Below, in pieces: positions 23,353 through 34,106 of a DNA stretch of 64,000 nucleotides (the stretch's first letter is position 1; every line of letters begins with the position of its first letter). Under the pieces are notes generated by a model that was given only the letters and a program-made list of their open reading frames with translations, ran no database searches and was not told where the DNA came from. Both the position numbers and the translations under genes were made by a program. The stretch lies in the NCBI GenBank assembly GCA_020726505.1, contig JAHLEZ010000003.1, forward strand, positions 434,001-498,000. The letters run 5' to 3'. The stretch is from Leptodontidium sp. MPI-SDFR-AT-0119 (Eukaryota; Ascomycota; Leotiomycetes; Helotiales; Leptodontidiaceae).

Positions 23353-24085
23353 CAGTGTTATTGTTCTGTGTTGAGGTTTGAGGATAATGACTGGAAACGC
23401 AGGAATTGTATAATGATTCCCGACGACAAATTTGCATCGGTGAGAGAGTGTTCCAAGGCCAGCCTCATGCTCGTGACGCGGCAGACCGGTGGCGTTAACA
23501 CGACGCCCGGATTGGCCTGGAGGCCAGCATGGTGGCATGCAGCCTTCACAAAAGTCCAGTTCTTCCTACTCTTGGCAGGGCCACCCGCTTTGCAAATTCG
23601 CGGTCAAGGAAAGCTCCCTGAAACACAAAACTAGACGCTGGCGCTGCCCCGAAACTGGCACAGCCAAAGCCCAAGGCAGAACATCACTGGGAACTTCTAC
23701 AGCACCGAACCCTTGTAAGGCTTTTACAAAAGTACAATAATGACCAACACGGATGGACAAGTAAGCCAATGATGAACTTGCATTGCATAAAGCCGCTCCT
23801 TCTAAAGTATGTCTAAATGCACATCTTGCAAAAGTCCTTTTCTGAAAGATTTGCCCAATGCACATCTTACAAAAGTACTTTTAGGAGAAGGCATCCGCCA
23901 AAGCGCATCCCATTCCCTGTCTAGAGACGAAATATGGTAGGAAACCAAAAAATTATATATATCATCATGAAACTAACCACCAAGAAATGGCTGTCGAGGG
24001 GCATCAAACCTTCCTATTCTTTGGCAAGAAATAACAGCACAAATATTCCTTTGTCAGCATCTTGCCTTCTGCTGCATTGCAAGAT
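23353..24085. other. Intergenic region with a repeated ACAAAAGT motif
   Basis: Divergent region between the Clr5-TPR gene and a small plus-strand gene. A short motif (A/G)CAAAAGT(A/C)C recurs about four times between 23545 and 23885. The last two copies sit in a longer direct repeat (GCACATCTTRCAAAAGTMCT). Confidence 0.45.
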
Positions 24086-24473
24086 ATGCCCCAACGCTCC
24101 TCTAAAGAAGTAAGCTCCTCTAAGTCTGCTGGTGGTCCTTGGTCAGATCAAGTCCAAAGCAGCCCACGCAGCACTTCTCAGGTGAGCAACATACTCCCTG
24201 CTTAGCAGCGCAACACAACATACAACAAAAAGAAGCTCACAAAACACAGGGACAACGACAACAAAACACCAGTCCACAAGCCTCCACCACTATTCCACGA
24301 GACTGGCCAACTTGGCCTCCTCAATACACGGCAACTACTCAAACAAGCCCACCCAGCGCCGAAACTTCAGCGAGGGAGCCAACGCCTATGCAACGCGTAA
24401 GTACTTCCTAATTCTTATGCATCTCTCCCACATCAACTCTAAGGATACAATGGGTAGACAACACAGTCCTTGA
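24086..24473 (+). CDS. Small Ser/Gln/Pro-rich hypothetical protein
   Basis: Low-confidence model: exons 24086-24181, 24250-24396 and 24444-24473, 90 residues. Splice sites are good (GTGAGC...CACAG; GTAAGT...CTAAG). The protein is rich in Ser, Gln, Thr and Pro with several tryptophans (DWPTWPPQY) and no domain. Downstream, 24444-24642 has a different open frame of similar composition (ending in AGTWGSKSE). So the true third exon may use another acceptor, or the gene may be frameshifted. No function can be given. Confidence 0.4.
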
Positions 24474-25095
24474 CAGTGCTGACCAGCAATCGACACAGTG
24501 GATGAACGAGACTGCTCGGCAGAGTCCTTGGAATAATATCGCGGCAGTGGGGGTTGGGAGGGAGAGATATGGGGAGGGAGTAAATGGTGGAATGGGGGAT
24601 AGGGGAAGTGCGGCCGGGACTTGGGGATCGAAATCGGAGTAATCTATTGCTAAAGAAGGCTTGCGTGGAAAGGGCCCGGAGTGAAGAAGGATCGAAGGAA
24701 GAAAAGATCAGATGTTAAACCAGCAGGCGAGATAGTAGAAAGCAGCAAGGTCGAACAACGCCCAACGGCACAAATCCACGAATGTACTGGTATTGATGTT
24801 CCACCTCTGTATTGTACATTCATTGAATCATTCCTCTTGATTTTGAAAGCATTGTACAAAATGCTAAATACCACCACCGACACAGAAGACATTTCCATTC
24901 ATTCGTTTCGCCAAAAACACCCAACCACCCACCCAAAGTTTAGAAGCAACGTACGCCCAGCTCTCGTGTGTACCCTGACCTTATCGTTTCCTCGTAATGC
25001 TAATCCCGAATCTTGTTTCCCTCCTACATTCAAACTCCGACAAAGAAAAACATGTGAGCCCTGAATAAAAAATTCCATACATGAACATTTTAGAT
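24474..25095. other. Convergent 3' region
   Basis: Between the small gene and the ankyrin gene end. It includes the alternative open frame to 24642 and an AC-rich tract near 24900. Nothing else is seen. Confidence 0.45.
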
Positions 25096-28000
25096 CTAGC
25101 CGAGGGACGGAGGTGGGCTCCCACTTGCACTGATGCCGTTCGGCAGCTGATGGAACATTTGTGACTCCGGTCCCGAACCTGAGCTGCGATGCGGACTGCC
25201 GCCATTTATTGACTGATCAGATCTTGGAGGTGTTATACCATTCATCTGCTCTGGATGTATCATATCGTTCATGTGTGGATTGGTCGATGATACGGGCGAC
25301 GATTGATATCCTAGGAGACGTTGCTTCCTGCATTGCTCTTCATAGTCGGGGTCGTGCTCTTGGACTCGGGTAACACCTTCTCGTCTTGGAAATCTGTCAA
25401 GTGGAGGTGGATGTTTCAAGACTCTTGTTGCAGCTCTTCCTTGCCTCACTAGGTCCCCATTGATATAAAACTTGGGTTCCGGCATGGAGTTCTGTCCTGG
25501 AATAGTGTCCGGATCAGATCTCCATTTCTGCAAGTTTAATGGTTGTCCAAGATCAGCAGAGGTGCGAGGCTCTTGCAGTTCCCGATACTCGACTTTCAAT
25601 TGAACGGAGCGGAGATGTGCAATAGTTGGGACAATGAACATGAATTCGGATACCTGCTGAAGTCAGAGAGAGTTTGAGCCATTGAATCTGGAAACATACC
25701 TTCACAAAGAACAAATCGAGGTCTAGGAAGAGTGATCTGTTTTTCTTGATGATCTCGTCGTGGGATTCATCTGTAGGAGGCAGGGCTTTCCGGAGGCAAG
25801 ACCAGCCATCGTACAGTAGATACTGAGAGTTGTGCGTACTCCAAACCGCTCGTTTCTGATCATGAGTCAATGGAATCCGATCCCATGCGGAAACTAGAAT
25901 TCGTGTTAGTACGCAACCAAGCTTGACGGACGATACTACTCACATCTGCTTAGATGCAAATCCTGTTCTCCGAGTAGTATCGCAGCATGAGTATTGAGCA
26001 TCCACTGATCCCGACCGACTGTCTGGCCAGTAAATTCCGGCTTGATGGTGTCATATCGGTAACCAACAATTCTTTTGAATAAGTCCACAACTTCTGGCGA
26101 CTGGTGCCCGTTCGGCTGGTCGAATGTCAAGTCAAACCATCTGAGCAAAAGCGGAAGTTTGGCGAGACGTGCGTCCTTTCTCTCCTTGTCAATCCGTGCC
26201 TTTTCCAGTCGCTTCGCTTCCTCTTGCGCAGCTCGCCTCTTTTCGGCTTCCTCTTTCTTGACTCTTTCTTGTTCGAGGAAAATCGCTTTCGCTTTCGCTT
26301 CCCGCTCTTCCAACATTTTCTTGTGGATTGCCTCTGCTTCGAGCCGCTGTTGCTCCTTGCGTTCTGCTTCCTCTAGCTGCCGTCGCTCCTCCTCCTCTCG
26401 TTCTGCTCGTTCTTTGGCCAGCCGATTCTGCTTGGCCTGCTCCATCTTCTGGTCTTCTATCTCTTTCTGTCGAATAGCTTCCGCTTCAGCCTCTTGTTTC
26501 TCACGCAAAATTTGCGCTTGTCTCAGAGCGTCTTCCTCTTCTGCTTTTGCTGAAGCCGCAATTTCTTCTTTGACTTCCCTTGACGATCGTTCACTAGAAA
26601 CTTTGGACTTTTTCGACGTTTCGGAGGGTGACGTAGGAACCGAACGTCCTGATTTGGCTACTCGGTTCGAAGACTTTTCTGAAATTTCTTTGCCCTCAGT
26701 CGCTTCGGAAGTCTTCTGGACAGGACGAGGATGTTTAGTTTTAATATCAGAAGTGGATTTCGATGTGTTCTCGCGAGACAGGCCAGACTTTGCGACAGAA
26801 GTCCGATGTTCGGGAGAAGAACTGTCGGTTTTGTGTCCGCTAGTAGGATCCGCTTCTAGCTTCCGTCTCTTTGAATGGGGCCCGTCTTGATCGTATGCGG
26901 CTGTCACTTCTTGCATGCCCGACCTCGGTGGTGTTTCACTTTTGCGAGGCCGCTTGACAGGACTTTCACCACGAATTGCACTGAGTCTATCTTTCGAATC
27001 GTCCCTCTTCAAAGGCCGAGCTCTATCTTTGTCGGAAGCTTGATCTCGGTCGGAATGAGCAGAACCAGAATTCTTGGGAACACGCGAGACGTTTGGGTTA
27101 GACTTTCCGTCCGACCTGTCTTGCTTAGTGTCGGTAGGCCCACGCCTCTCCTTGAAAGACGCAGTAGATGCATTGGAGACAACACTTGCACGTCTTTGCT
27201 TCTCAAGTTCGCGCTCTCCCCTTAACTCCTTTCCAGAAACGAGCTTTCGGCGGGGTTTAGCAGCAGGCTCGGTCTCCGAGACAACTGCGACGTCAGGATC
27301 GGATCTACGGGATTGGGTTTTCTGTTTTGGCGGCCCTAGAGGACTGGTATCGCGGTCAGAGATTGATCCTGACGCAGCATGTTCCTCCTTTCTGGGCCGC
27401 CCTGGCCCCCGTTTGGTGATGTTCTGTCCGTCTTTGACCTGACCAAGGGAGGACGTGCTTCTGTGCGAGCTTTTGTTTGCTTCGGCCTCTCGTGTCTTTG
27501 GGCTTGATGTGCTCCTCTTATGCGACCGTGTTGGTTGCTGCTCCTCCGCCCGCATTTTTCTGGAATCAACATCTCGCCCATCTCGACGGGTCCCAGGTGA
27601 CCGTGGCTTTCCAGGGGAGGTCTTATGGCTCTTCTTGTAAGAATTGAAAGCATTCTTTAAAAGTTGTTCCTCTTCTTGCCAATATGGCCCAGCTCGTCTC
27701 TTGGCAAGTTCATAATATGTTTCCCCTTTGATTCGACGCGTTGGATCAAAATCCGAGTTTCCTAGGAAGAGCTTGATGACCTCGAGATGGTTGTCTTTCC
27801 CAATTGCAGTAAGTATTGGAGTGGACTGGTCTATCGGTACTCCTTCTAGCGCTGGTGGATCCGGACTGAAGTTTCCCAGCGCAAAGAGCAAGTTGATGAC
27901 ATTGTCGTGGCCTCCTCTTGCAGCATTGTAGAGCGTTCTGGCATCATTCACATTGGGCTTGACATTTAGAATGCGATTTGTTGTCTCTAGGTCGCCCTCA

Positions 28001-29694
28001 CTCGCTGCTGTCTGTAGCTCTTCAATGGTGTAGCCTTTCCAAAGATTTCGGTCCTTGGTTTTCATCGACGATCGTGCTGTACGGGCTATGCGGTTCGTAG
28101 GGCCTTGCAATTCGTGGGCCGGTGGTGTTTGCCGTGGGCTCCCTTTTGGATGTGACAAACGTCCGTCTCCATTGTCATGCATGTGATGGTCGTCCGAACC
28201 TCTTCGATGGCCAGCAAACTTCAACTTGGCTGCAACAATAGCCTCTCTCATCTCCGTTGCCTTTTGCATGGCTTCAATGCGTTCCTCTTCGTCATCTGAG
28301 TCGTCACCACTTTCGCCTTCCATGTCAACAATAAGGTCCAGAGGCTCATTGCCCGCCAGATTGGGTTTGCTGGGATTTGCCCCTGCCTCGAGGAGCAATT
28401 TAACAACCTCCACGTTCTTGTTGTCGACTGCATCGTGTAATGGAGTATCCCGTTCAAGGTTGATGCAATCCAGCTCACAGTTCCCCGTATCAAGTAGGAA
28501 CTTCACAATTTCCACGTGGCCTCCTAAACTGGCGGTATGAAGTGGAGTGTTCATAGCATTATCCGCGAGGTTCAGATCTTCCGGCCTTTCATCATACCGC
28601 TGCTTGACATTCTCTAACTTACCACGGCCACAGGCGATCGCTAGGAGAGTTTGTCCAGAGGAATTGACGTGCTTCTTATGCGGTGCCATCTTGGCGGGCG
28701 ATATTGCAGATTCTCCGGTTGTTGGCGCCGCCAGACTACGCAGTCTCGAGCTCCTAGGATGCGAATTTCCGCTCACAGAGGAATCATCTGAATGATACTC
28801 AGTGGACTGTAGTGGAGCAGGAACGCGTTTTTTCTTGTGGCTTAGGCCATGTGACGATTTGGAAGGCAATTGGGTCGAAATGCTGCGTTTATGGCTTCTG
28901 GGATGCGGGGAGATGGATCTTGTTCGTTTACGTGGATTGATATCGTTGTGGCCCTTGGATCTGCCCGTCTTGTGATCGGCACCTGAGCTCCTCTGTCTTC
29001 CAAACGTGCGTGGTTCGGTTTCATCCTCATCTCCAGACCCGGAGGCGTACTGTCTTCTTCGTGGGAGGATCCTATCAACAGATTTGGCCTTATCACGTAT
29101 GGTTGAGCGCGATCGAGAACGAGGCGAGGCGGATCTAGATACTTCGGAATCCGATGCTGCAGGCTTGGAAAGTGACGAGCGGGTGGTAGCTACTGGTGAT
29201 GTTGGAACAGAACTTAGGCCACTCGAGTTCCCTAGGTGCGCGGTGTCCTCTGCGCTGGCTCCATGTTTGGATCTTTTTCTCTTGCCCAGCATGGAAGTCG
29301 CGGTCGTCTCGCTTGGGTTTTCTGCCTTCGCCTCTCCATCACCAGCGGATTTTCTGTTTCCATTCGCAGCTCCGGGGGCATCTCGCATTTCCTCGTCCTC
29401 ACTTTTGTCCTCGTGCTTGATGGATTTACGAATTTTCGACGGTGAGTGGCCGTCCTTGCCAGGTAGCACGATTGTTTCCGCTTCCGAGTCGCTCTTCTCT
29501 CCAGTCTCCTCCGCAGAGGGGTTTGTCCGGTCTATATCCATGGCTCCATCATGTACCGGCACCGGTGGCGATGACCTGATACCATTGGGGGTGCCTGTTG
29601 CTGTGCTGTGAATGCCATCAGGCTCCGTCACAGATGCATCAGGCTCAGCGCTGAGTCTCGCGACAACGGCGTCCACAATAGCCTGCGCATCCAT
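25096..29694 (-). CDS. Ankyrin-repeat chromatin protein, Hos4-like (Set3-type complex)
   Basis: Model: complement of 25944-29694, 25700-25893 and 25096-25653, about 1500 residues from the first in-frame ATG. The open frame continues 35 codons upstream to 29799 without an ATG, so an unseen 5' exon is possible. The first 350 residues are disordered and charged. Ankyrin repeats follow (TPLHTASLGGHVEIVKFLLDTGN and DTPLHDAVDNKNVEVVKLLLEAGANPS are clear). Next comes a long basic/Ser-rich region, then a strongly charged Glu/Arg/Lys coiled coil encoded near 26150-26550. A conserved globular end follows (LPLLLRWFDLTFDQ to the C-terminus). This order matches fungal Hos4-type proteins, subunits of Set3 histone deacetylase complexes. 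It is probably a nuclear scaffold. Confidence 0.85.
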
Positions 29695-30540
29695 AGCATC
29701 TATCCCGTGGGCTTCTCGATCCTGCACCTCATCGTGAGCCGGTTTATTGGGAGACACTTTGTCAGTGTCTGGAGGAAGGACAAGGAAATCCGAGTCCAAT
29801 CACGGCGGTGGGGGGTATAGGCGTGTTGCTGTGGGGGGAAGACTGGCGCACGGCGTCGAGGTCGAGTCTCACAAACAGTGATGCATGCGCGATACTTCAA
29901 GACGGTCTACTGTGTTTCCAGGTCGTGGGTTGGAGGGTTGGAGGTTCGTTTGTCGTGGTTTGATGGAAGAAGCTCACCTTCGAGGTTGAGGCTCAGACTT
30001 CAGCCATTGGATTCGCTAATCTGGGCGTAGTGTACGGCGGCGGACTGCACACCACGTCTTGTTTTTCGCCCACCAGGGATGAAAAGGGGCTTCTTCTCCT
30101 GCCACCATCCACATCAGCATTGGCATCAGCCCCAGGTCCTCGTATCAGCATTCAGCACTCTTTCAGCTCACTAGGCTCTTCAAGGTAAGTGTTCGTCGGC
30201 AGTCAGAAGCAAGAGTTGCAGCCCAAGGTGTGCCGCGGATCAAAGAAAGATCTGTCTTGGTTGGGGTTGGGCTATCCTGCCGTGTTGCTATCGAGGCATC
30301 TGCGGAGTGGGTTGCTGCAGGCCGCTGCAGTCGTGTTTTGCTGAATCGTGTAGCCCCCCCTGGAGCTTCCTCGAAACAAACCGCGACTTCAACAATACTC
30401 TGCTGCTACGAACTTGACAAAGAGCCTTCTGGTGGAGAAGCGTGGGCTTATAACACAGTCAATGTCCTGGATATAACCCACCACATTCCAGAGACCTGAC
30501 CGAGGAGACTTCCTAATTAAATTCCTCACTTTGCTACACA
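29695..30540. other. Divergent promoter region between the ankyrin and ALKBH6-like genes
   Basis: Transcription diverges here. No confident coding exon is seen, though a 5' exon of the ankyrin gene may be hidden in it. The 105 bases at 29695-29799 are open in frame with that gene. Confidence 0.45.
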
Positions 30541-31347
30541 ATGGCGCCCCAAGTTTTGTCACTAACCATGCCAGGAAGTCTGGAGGAGGCGAAAGTCGAG
30601 GGCATTCCTCAGAGCGCTTTCTACATCTCGGACTTCATTACCCAGGAAGAGGAACAGGCGTTGTTGAACAAGGTTAGGACATTGCTTGCCATTCGATTCT
30701 ACTACTGACAAGTGCAGATCGAAACCGCTCCAAAGCCTCGGTGGAAACAGCTCTCGAAACGGAGACTCCAGATATGGCCTTCTGATCTTAGCAAGAACAA
30801 TACCCTCCTTGACAGTCCCCTACCCGAGTGGCTCGTGAGTCCCGTCGTTACGCGCCTTCTCTCGTGCCCAGTGTTGAAGGAAGATCCCGAGAGTCATATC
30901 TTCTCCAACAGTCCTCACAAAGCGCCGAACCATTGCCTCATAAACGAATATCTACCTACGCAGGGAATCATGCCTCACAAGGATGGACCCGCATACCATC
31001 CAGTTGTTTGTACGGTCAGTCTCGGGTCTTCGCTCTGCCTCGATTTGTATGGAACCAACGAAGACGGCACAAGAGAGATTGAGCCTCGATGGAAGATCTT
31101 GCAGGAACCCCGGAGTTTGCTCATAACCACTGGCCAACTGTATACTGATTTCTTGCACGGCATTGCGGACGTCTCTCAAGATGTGGATCTTGGCCCGAAC
31201 ACAGTCTCTAACTGGAATCTGCTTCGATCACCCGACGACTTTATAAATGGCAACAATGAGCGCAGAATTCGAGTCAGCCTCACGTACCGTGATGTGTTGA
31301 AGGTCTCAAAGTTGGGAGGTCAGCTGGGTACATTTGGCAAGCGCTGA
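30541..31347 (+). CDS. AlkB-family Fe(II)/2-oxoglutarate dioxygenase, ALKBH6-like
   Basis: Exons 30541-30672 and 30718-31347, 253 residues. The N-terminus (FYISDFITQEEEQALLNKIETAPKPRWKQL) matches the ALKBH6 subgroup. Catalytic residues are all present: iron ligands His131 and Asp133 (MPHKDGPAY) and distal His191 (FLHGIAD), and the 2-oxoglutarate-binding arginines in RVSLTYR (229-235). The substrate of ALKBH6 is poorly known; nucleic-acid demethylation is the general AlkB reaction. The stop codon lies four bases from the stop of the convergent polyprenol reductase gene. Confidence 0.93.
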
Positions 31348-31351
31348 AGCT

Positions 31352-32340
31352 TCAATACAAGTATGGAATCATCCGCCATCTCCCTTTCAATTTCTCCATC
31401 CCGAACTTCTCCACATACCACTTCCTGGTTGAGTCTGCCGTTACCCCCGAGATTGGAAACGACGAATCCAAGGCCTGCCAAGACGGTCTTGTTCATCAGT
31501 TGCCCTGGAGGTGCAGCTACGATAGCGATAGCGGCATATATCACACACTCGCTGGTGTAATGGGGGCAGACAACCTGTTGGAACCAATACTTCTGCGGAA
31601 GGGTGTATTTCTTGAGGCTGGCAAGATGCTTGTGGCAGGTGTGTTGGATGCCGGAGGCCAAAAGGAACATAGGAACGGCTATGCAAGTCTTGGCTGATGG
31701 CGGTCCTAGATCGATGGAAGATAGTCCATGCTGGCTCAAGACGGCTAGAGAATCAGGACCAAGAGCGAATTGATTTTCCAAGTAGATACATACCAACACC
31801 TTCAATCCAAACCGAAACCCCAATGAAAACATAATACGCCATTCCAATCAACCACAAGCCAACCCACATCTTTGACTGAGAAGGCTTTGTGAGGGTGAGA
31901 GATTCGTACAATCTTCTTATTCCTTGAAATGCCATGAAGAACCAAGCAAGAATCGCCTGATTGACGGTCATCGACTCAGTTCGCTGAGAGAAAGCAGCAA
32001 GGAATTCGAATGCAGCCCCACGAGTGTAAATTTGGAAAGCCCAAAAGATTGATGATGCCACCGAGATAACATAGTAATGCGTGAACCATGTATGAGGAAC
32101 TTGAATAGATGCAACGTATTCAATAAGTCCGAATGACTGAGTCCTATGTTTGTTGCCTGCGTTTGACTGGTCGGTCTTTCGAGACCCGTAGTTCATGATA
32201 TGTTCTCTGAATGAGGGAATCAAGGTTCCCCCAATATCAACAGCTGTGCCGAGGCAGAAGAAAGCTTTGCATAGTAACGAAGGGTCCATGGCAAATGGCA
32301 GTGTTGAAGAATTGCTGATAGATTTTGATCGTGCTTCCAT
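31352..32340 (-). CDS. Polyprenol reductase (SRD5A3/DFG10 type), one-base frameshift near the end
   Basis: Exons about 31794-32340 and 31352-31744. Residues read MEARSKS..., then a membrane protein of the steroid 5-alpha-reductase fold (CKAFFCLGTAVDIGGTLIPSF, HKHLASLKKYTLPQ, VVCPHYTSECVIY). This family reduces polyprenol in the ER to make dolichol for N-glycosylation. At 31445-31449 (CCCCC on the plus strand) the frame breaks. The uninterrupted frame gives an unrelated tail ending at 31320 inside the neighbouring gene. Dropping one base of the run restores the family end: GVTADS, then TRKWYVEKFG, then RWRMIPYLY and a stop at 31352-31354. It is either an assembly error in a homopolymer or a real lesion. 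Start choice is uncertain: an upstream ATG at 32424 is possible. Confidence 0.8.
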
Positions 32341-32581
32341 GTTGTTGATGTTTTTGGGAGGCCTTTCGGTCCATGTAGAGAGCGCAAGCGATGAAAATTT
32401 AGCGGGGCCGACATTTTGTCCCATTCGCGACTTTCCTTTTTAAAACTCCCCCACATTCATTGCGCCCAAGACGACCACTTCGACCATTCTGCAACAACAG
32501 CAATAACAAAAGAGACAAGAATCTCTCGATACCTCATACATATTCTAGTAGAAGGAGTCTTCGGACCTGAACCTAGCAGCC

Positions 32582-34106
32582 ATGTCGACCACCGTGGATA
32601 AGGTATGGGATTTCAAGTCAAACTGGTGGTGATATCACAGCTAACACCCCGCCACAGATCAAGGACATTGAGGCCGAAGTACCAACTCCCACCAGAATAT
32701 CTACAGCCGTAGCAGATGGACGATTCTATCTCCCTCTGCTATCTCCTTACGGCAGATATACCCCCTAATTGCCAACGCATGCTAACCAGTCGCAGATGGC
32801 CAAAACCCAAAAGAACAAAGCAACGTCCTTCCATCTGGGACAACTGAAAGCCAAGCTTGCCAAATTAAAACGAGAGCTTCTGACTCCAACAACGAGCGGT
32901 GGAGGTGGAGCAGGAGCAGGATTCGATGTCGCAAGAACTGGTGTAGCTAGTGTGGGTTTCATTGGGTTCCCCTCCGTGGGCAAGTCTACTCTGATGAGCA
33001 GACTGACTGGGCAACACTCTGAAGCTGCAGCATACGAATTCACGACCTTGACAACGGTGCCAGGTCAGGTCGCATACAATGGAGCGAAGATACAAATGCT
33101 GGATCTGCCAGGTATTATTCAGGGAGCAAAGGACGGAAAGGGAAGAGGTCGGCAGGTCATTGCGGTTGCAAAGACGTGCCATTTAATATTCATCGTTCTT
33201 GATGTCAACAAGCCCCTCACCGACAAGAAGATCATCGAAGCAGAGCTGGAAGGTTTCGGAATCCGGATCAACAAGCAACCGCCCAATATTGTGTTTAAGA
33301 AAAAGGATAAGGGGGGCATCTCCATTACGAATACTGTCCCTCTATCCCATATCGACCACGACGAGATCAAGGCTGTTATGGGCGAGTACAAGATCTCATC
33401 CGCAGATATTGCAATTCGTTGTGATGCCACGATCGACGATCTCATCGATATTCTGGAGGCCAAGAGCAGAAGTTATATCCCCGTCATCTATGCACTCAAT
33501 AAGATTGACGCTATTTCGATCGAGGAACTGGACTTGCTGTACAGAATCCCGAATGCATGCCCGATCTCGTCCGAACATGGGTGGAACGTCGACGAATTAC
33601 TGGAACAAATGTCAGTATTCTTTAAGTCTTCCTTGAGTGCGGGAGGTTTAAAGCACGTCTTACAATAGCCTCTTTACCCTGGAGGTCCCCGAACATTCCG
33701 AAGCCCTGGACCCTGACATCTAGAGATCTTCCTTACTGACGCCCGTGCAGGTGGGAAAAACTCAACCTGGTGAGGGTATACACAAAGCCTAAAGGAAAAT
33801 TACCCGATTACACACAACCCGTCGTGCTACGTTCCACAAAGTGCACAGTTGAAGATTTCGTAAGTAACTCTTATCTTCCAATCGTGGCTTTTAGGCAGCT
33901 AGCTGAACATGAAAGTGCAATGCCATCCACAAGACCATTGTTGAAGACTTCCGTGTGGCCGTTGTGTATGGAAAGTCAGTAAAGCATCAACCTCAACGAG
34001 TTGGTCTGAGCCACGAGTTGGCTGATGAAGATATCAGTAAGTCACCAGCTGAAAAGGTCCCTGACATTTGACTTACCTTTTTCCAGTCACCATCATCAAA
34101 AAGTAA
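32582..34106 (+). CDS. RBG1: DRG1/Rbg1 developmentally regulated GTPase
   Basis: Exons 32582-32602, 32658-32678, 32796-33610, 33751-33859, 33916-34036 and 34087-34106, 368 residues, frame consistent. It starts [29 protein letters not shown], the invariant DRG N-terminus. G1 is GFPSVGKST (about 71-79), followed by the Switch I region [15 protein letters not shown]3 [14 protein letters not shown] and G4 NKID. The C-terminal TGS domain ([30 protein letters not shown]) ends in DEDIITIIKK. DRG1 works with a DFRP partner (Tma46) on ribosomes to ease translational pausing. Two 21-nt exons at the 5' end are unusual but required. The gene is divergent from the polyprenol reductase, about 240 bp apart. 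Confidence 0.97.

Noticed and set aside
26075..26890. 271-codon Ser-rich frame opposite the ankyrin gene
   Set aside because: It is the antisense shadow of the Glu/Arg/Lys coiled-coil coding region.
31320..31450. Alternative C-terminus of the polyprenol reductase in the unbroken frame
   Set aside because: It has no family similarity and runs into the neighbouring gene, while the shifted frame gives the conserved end.
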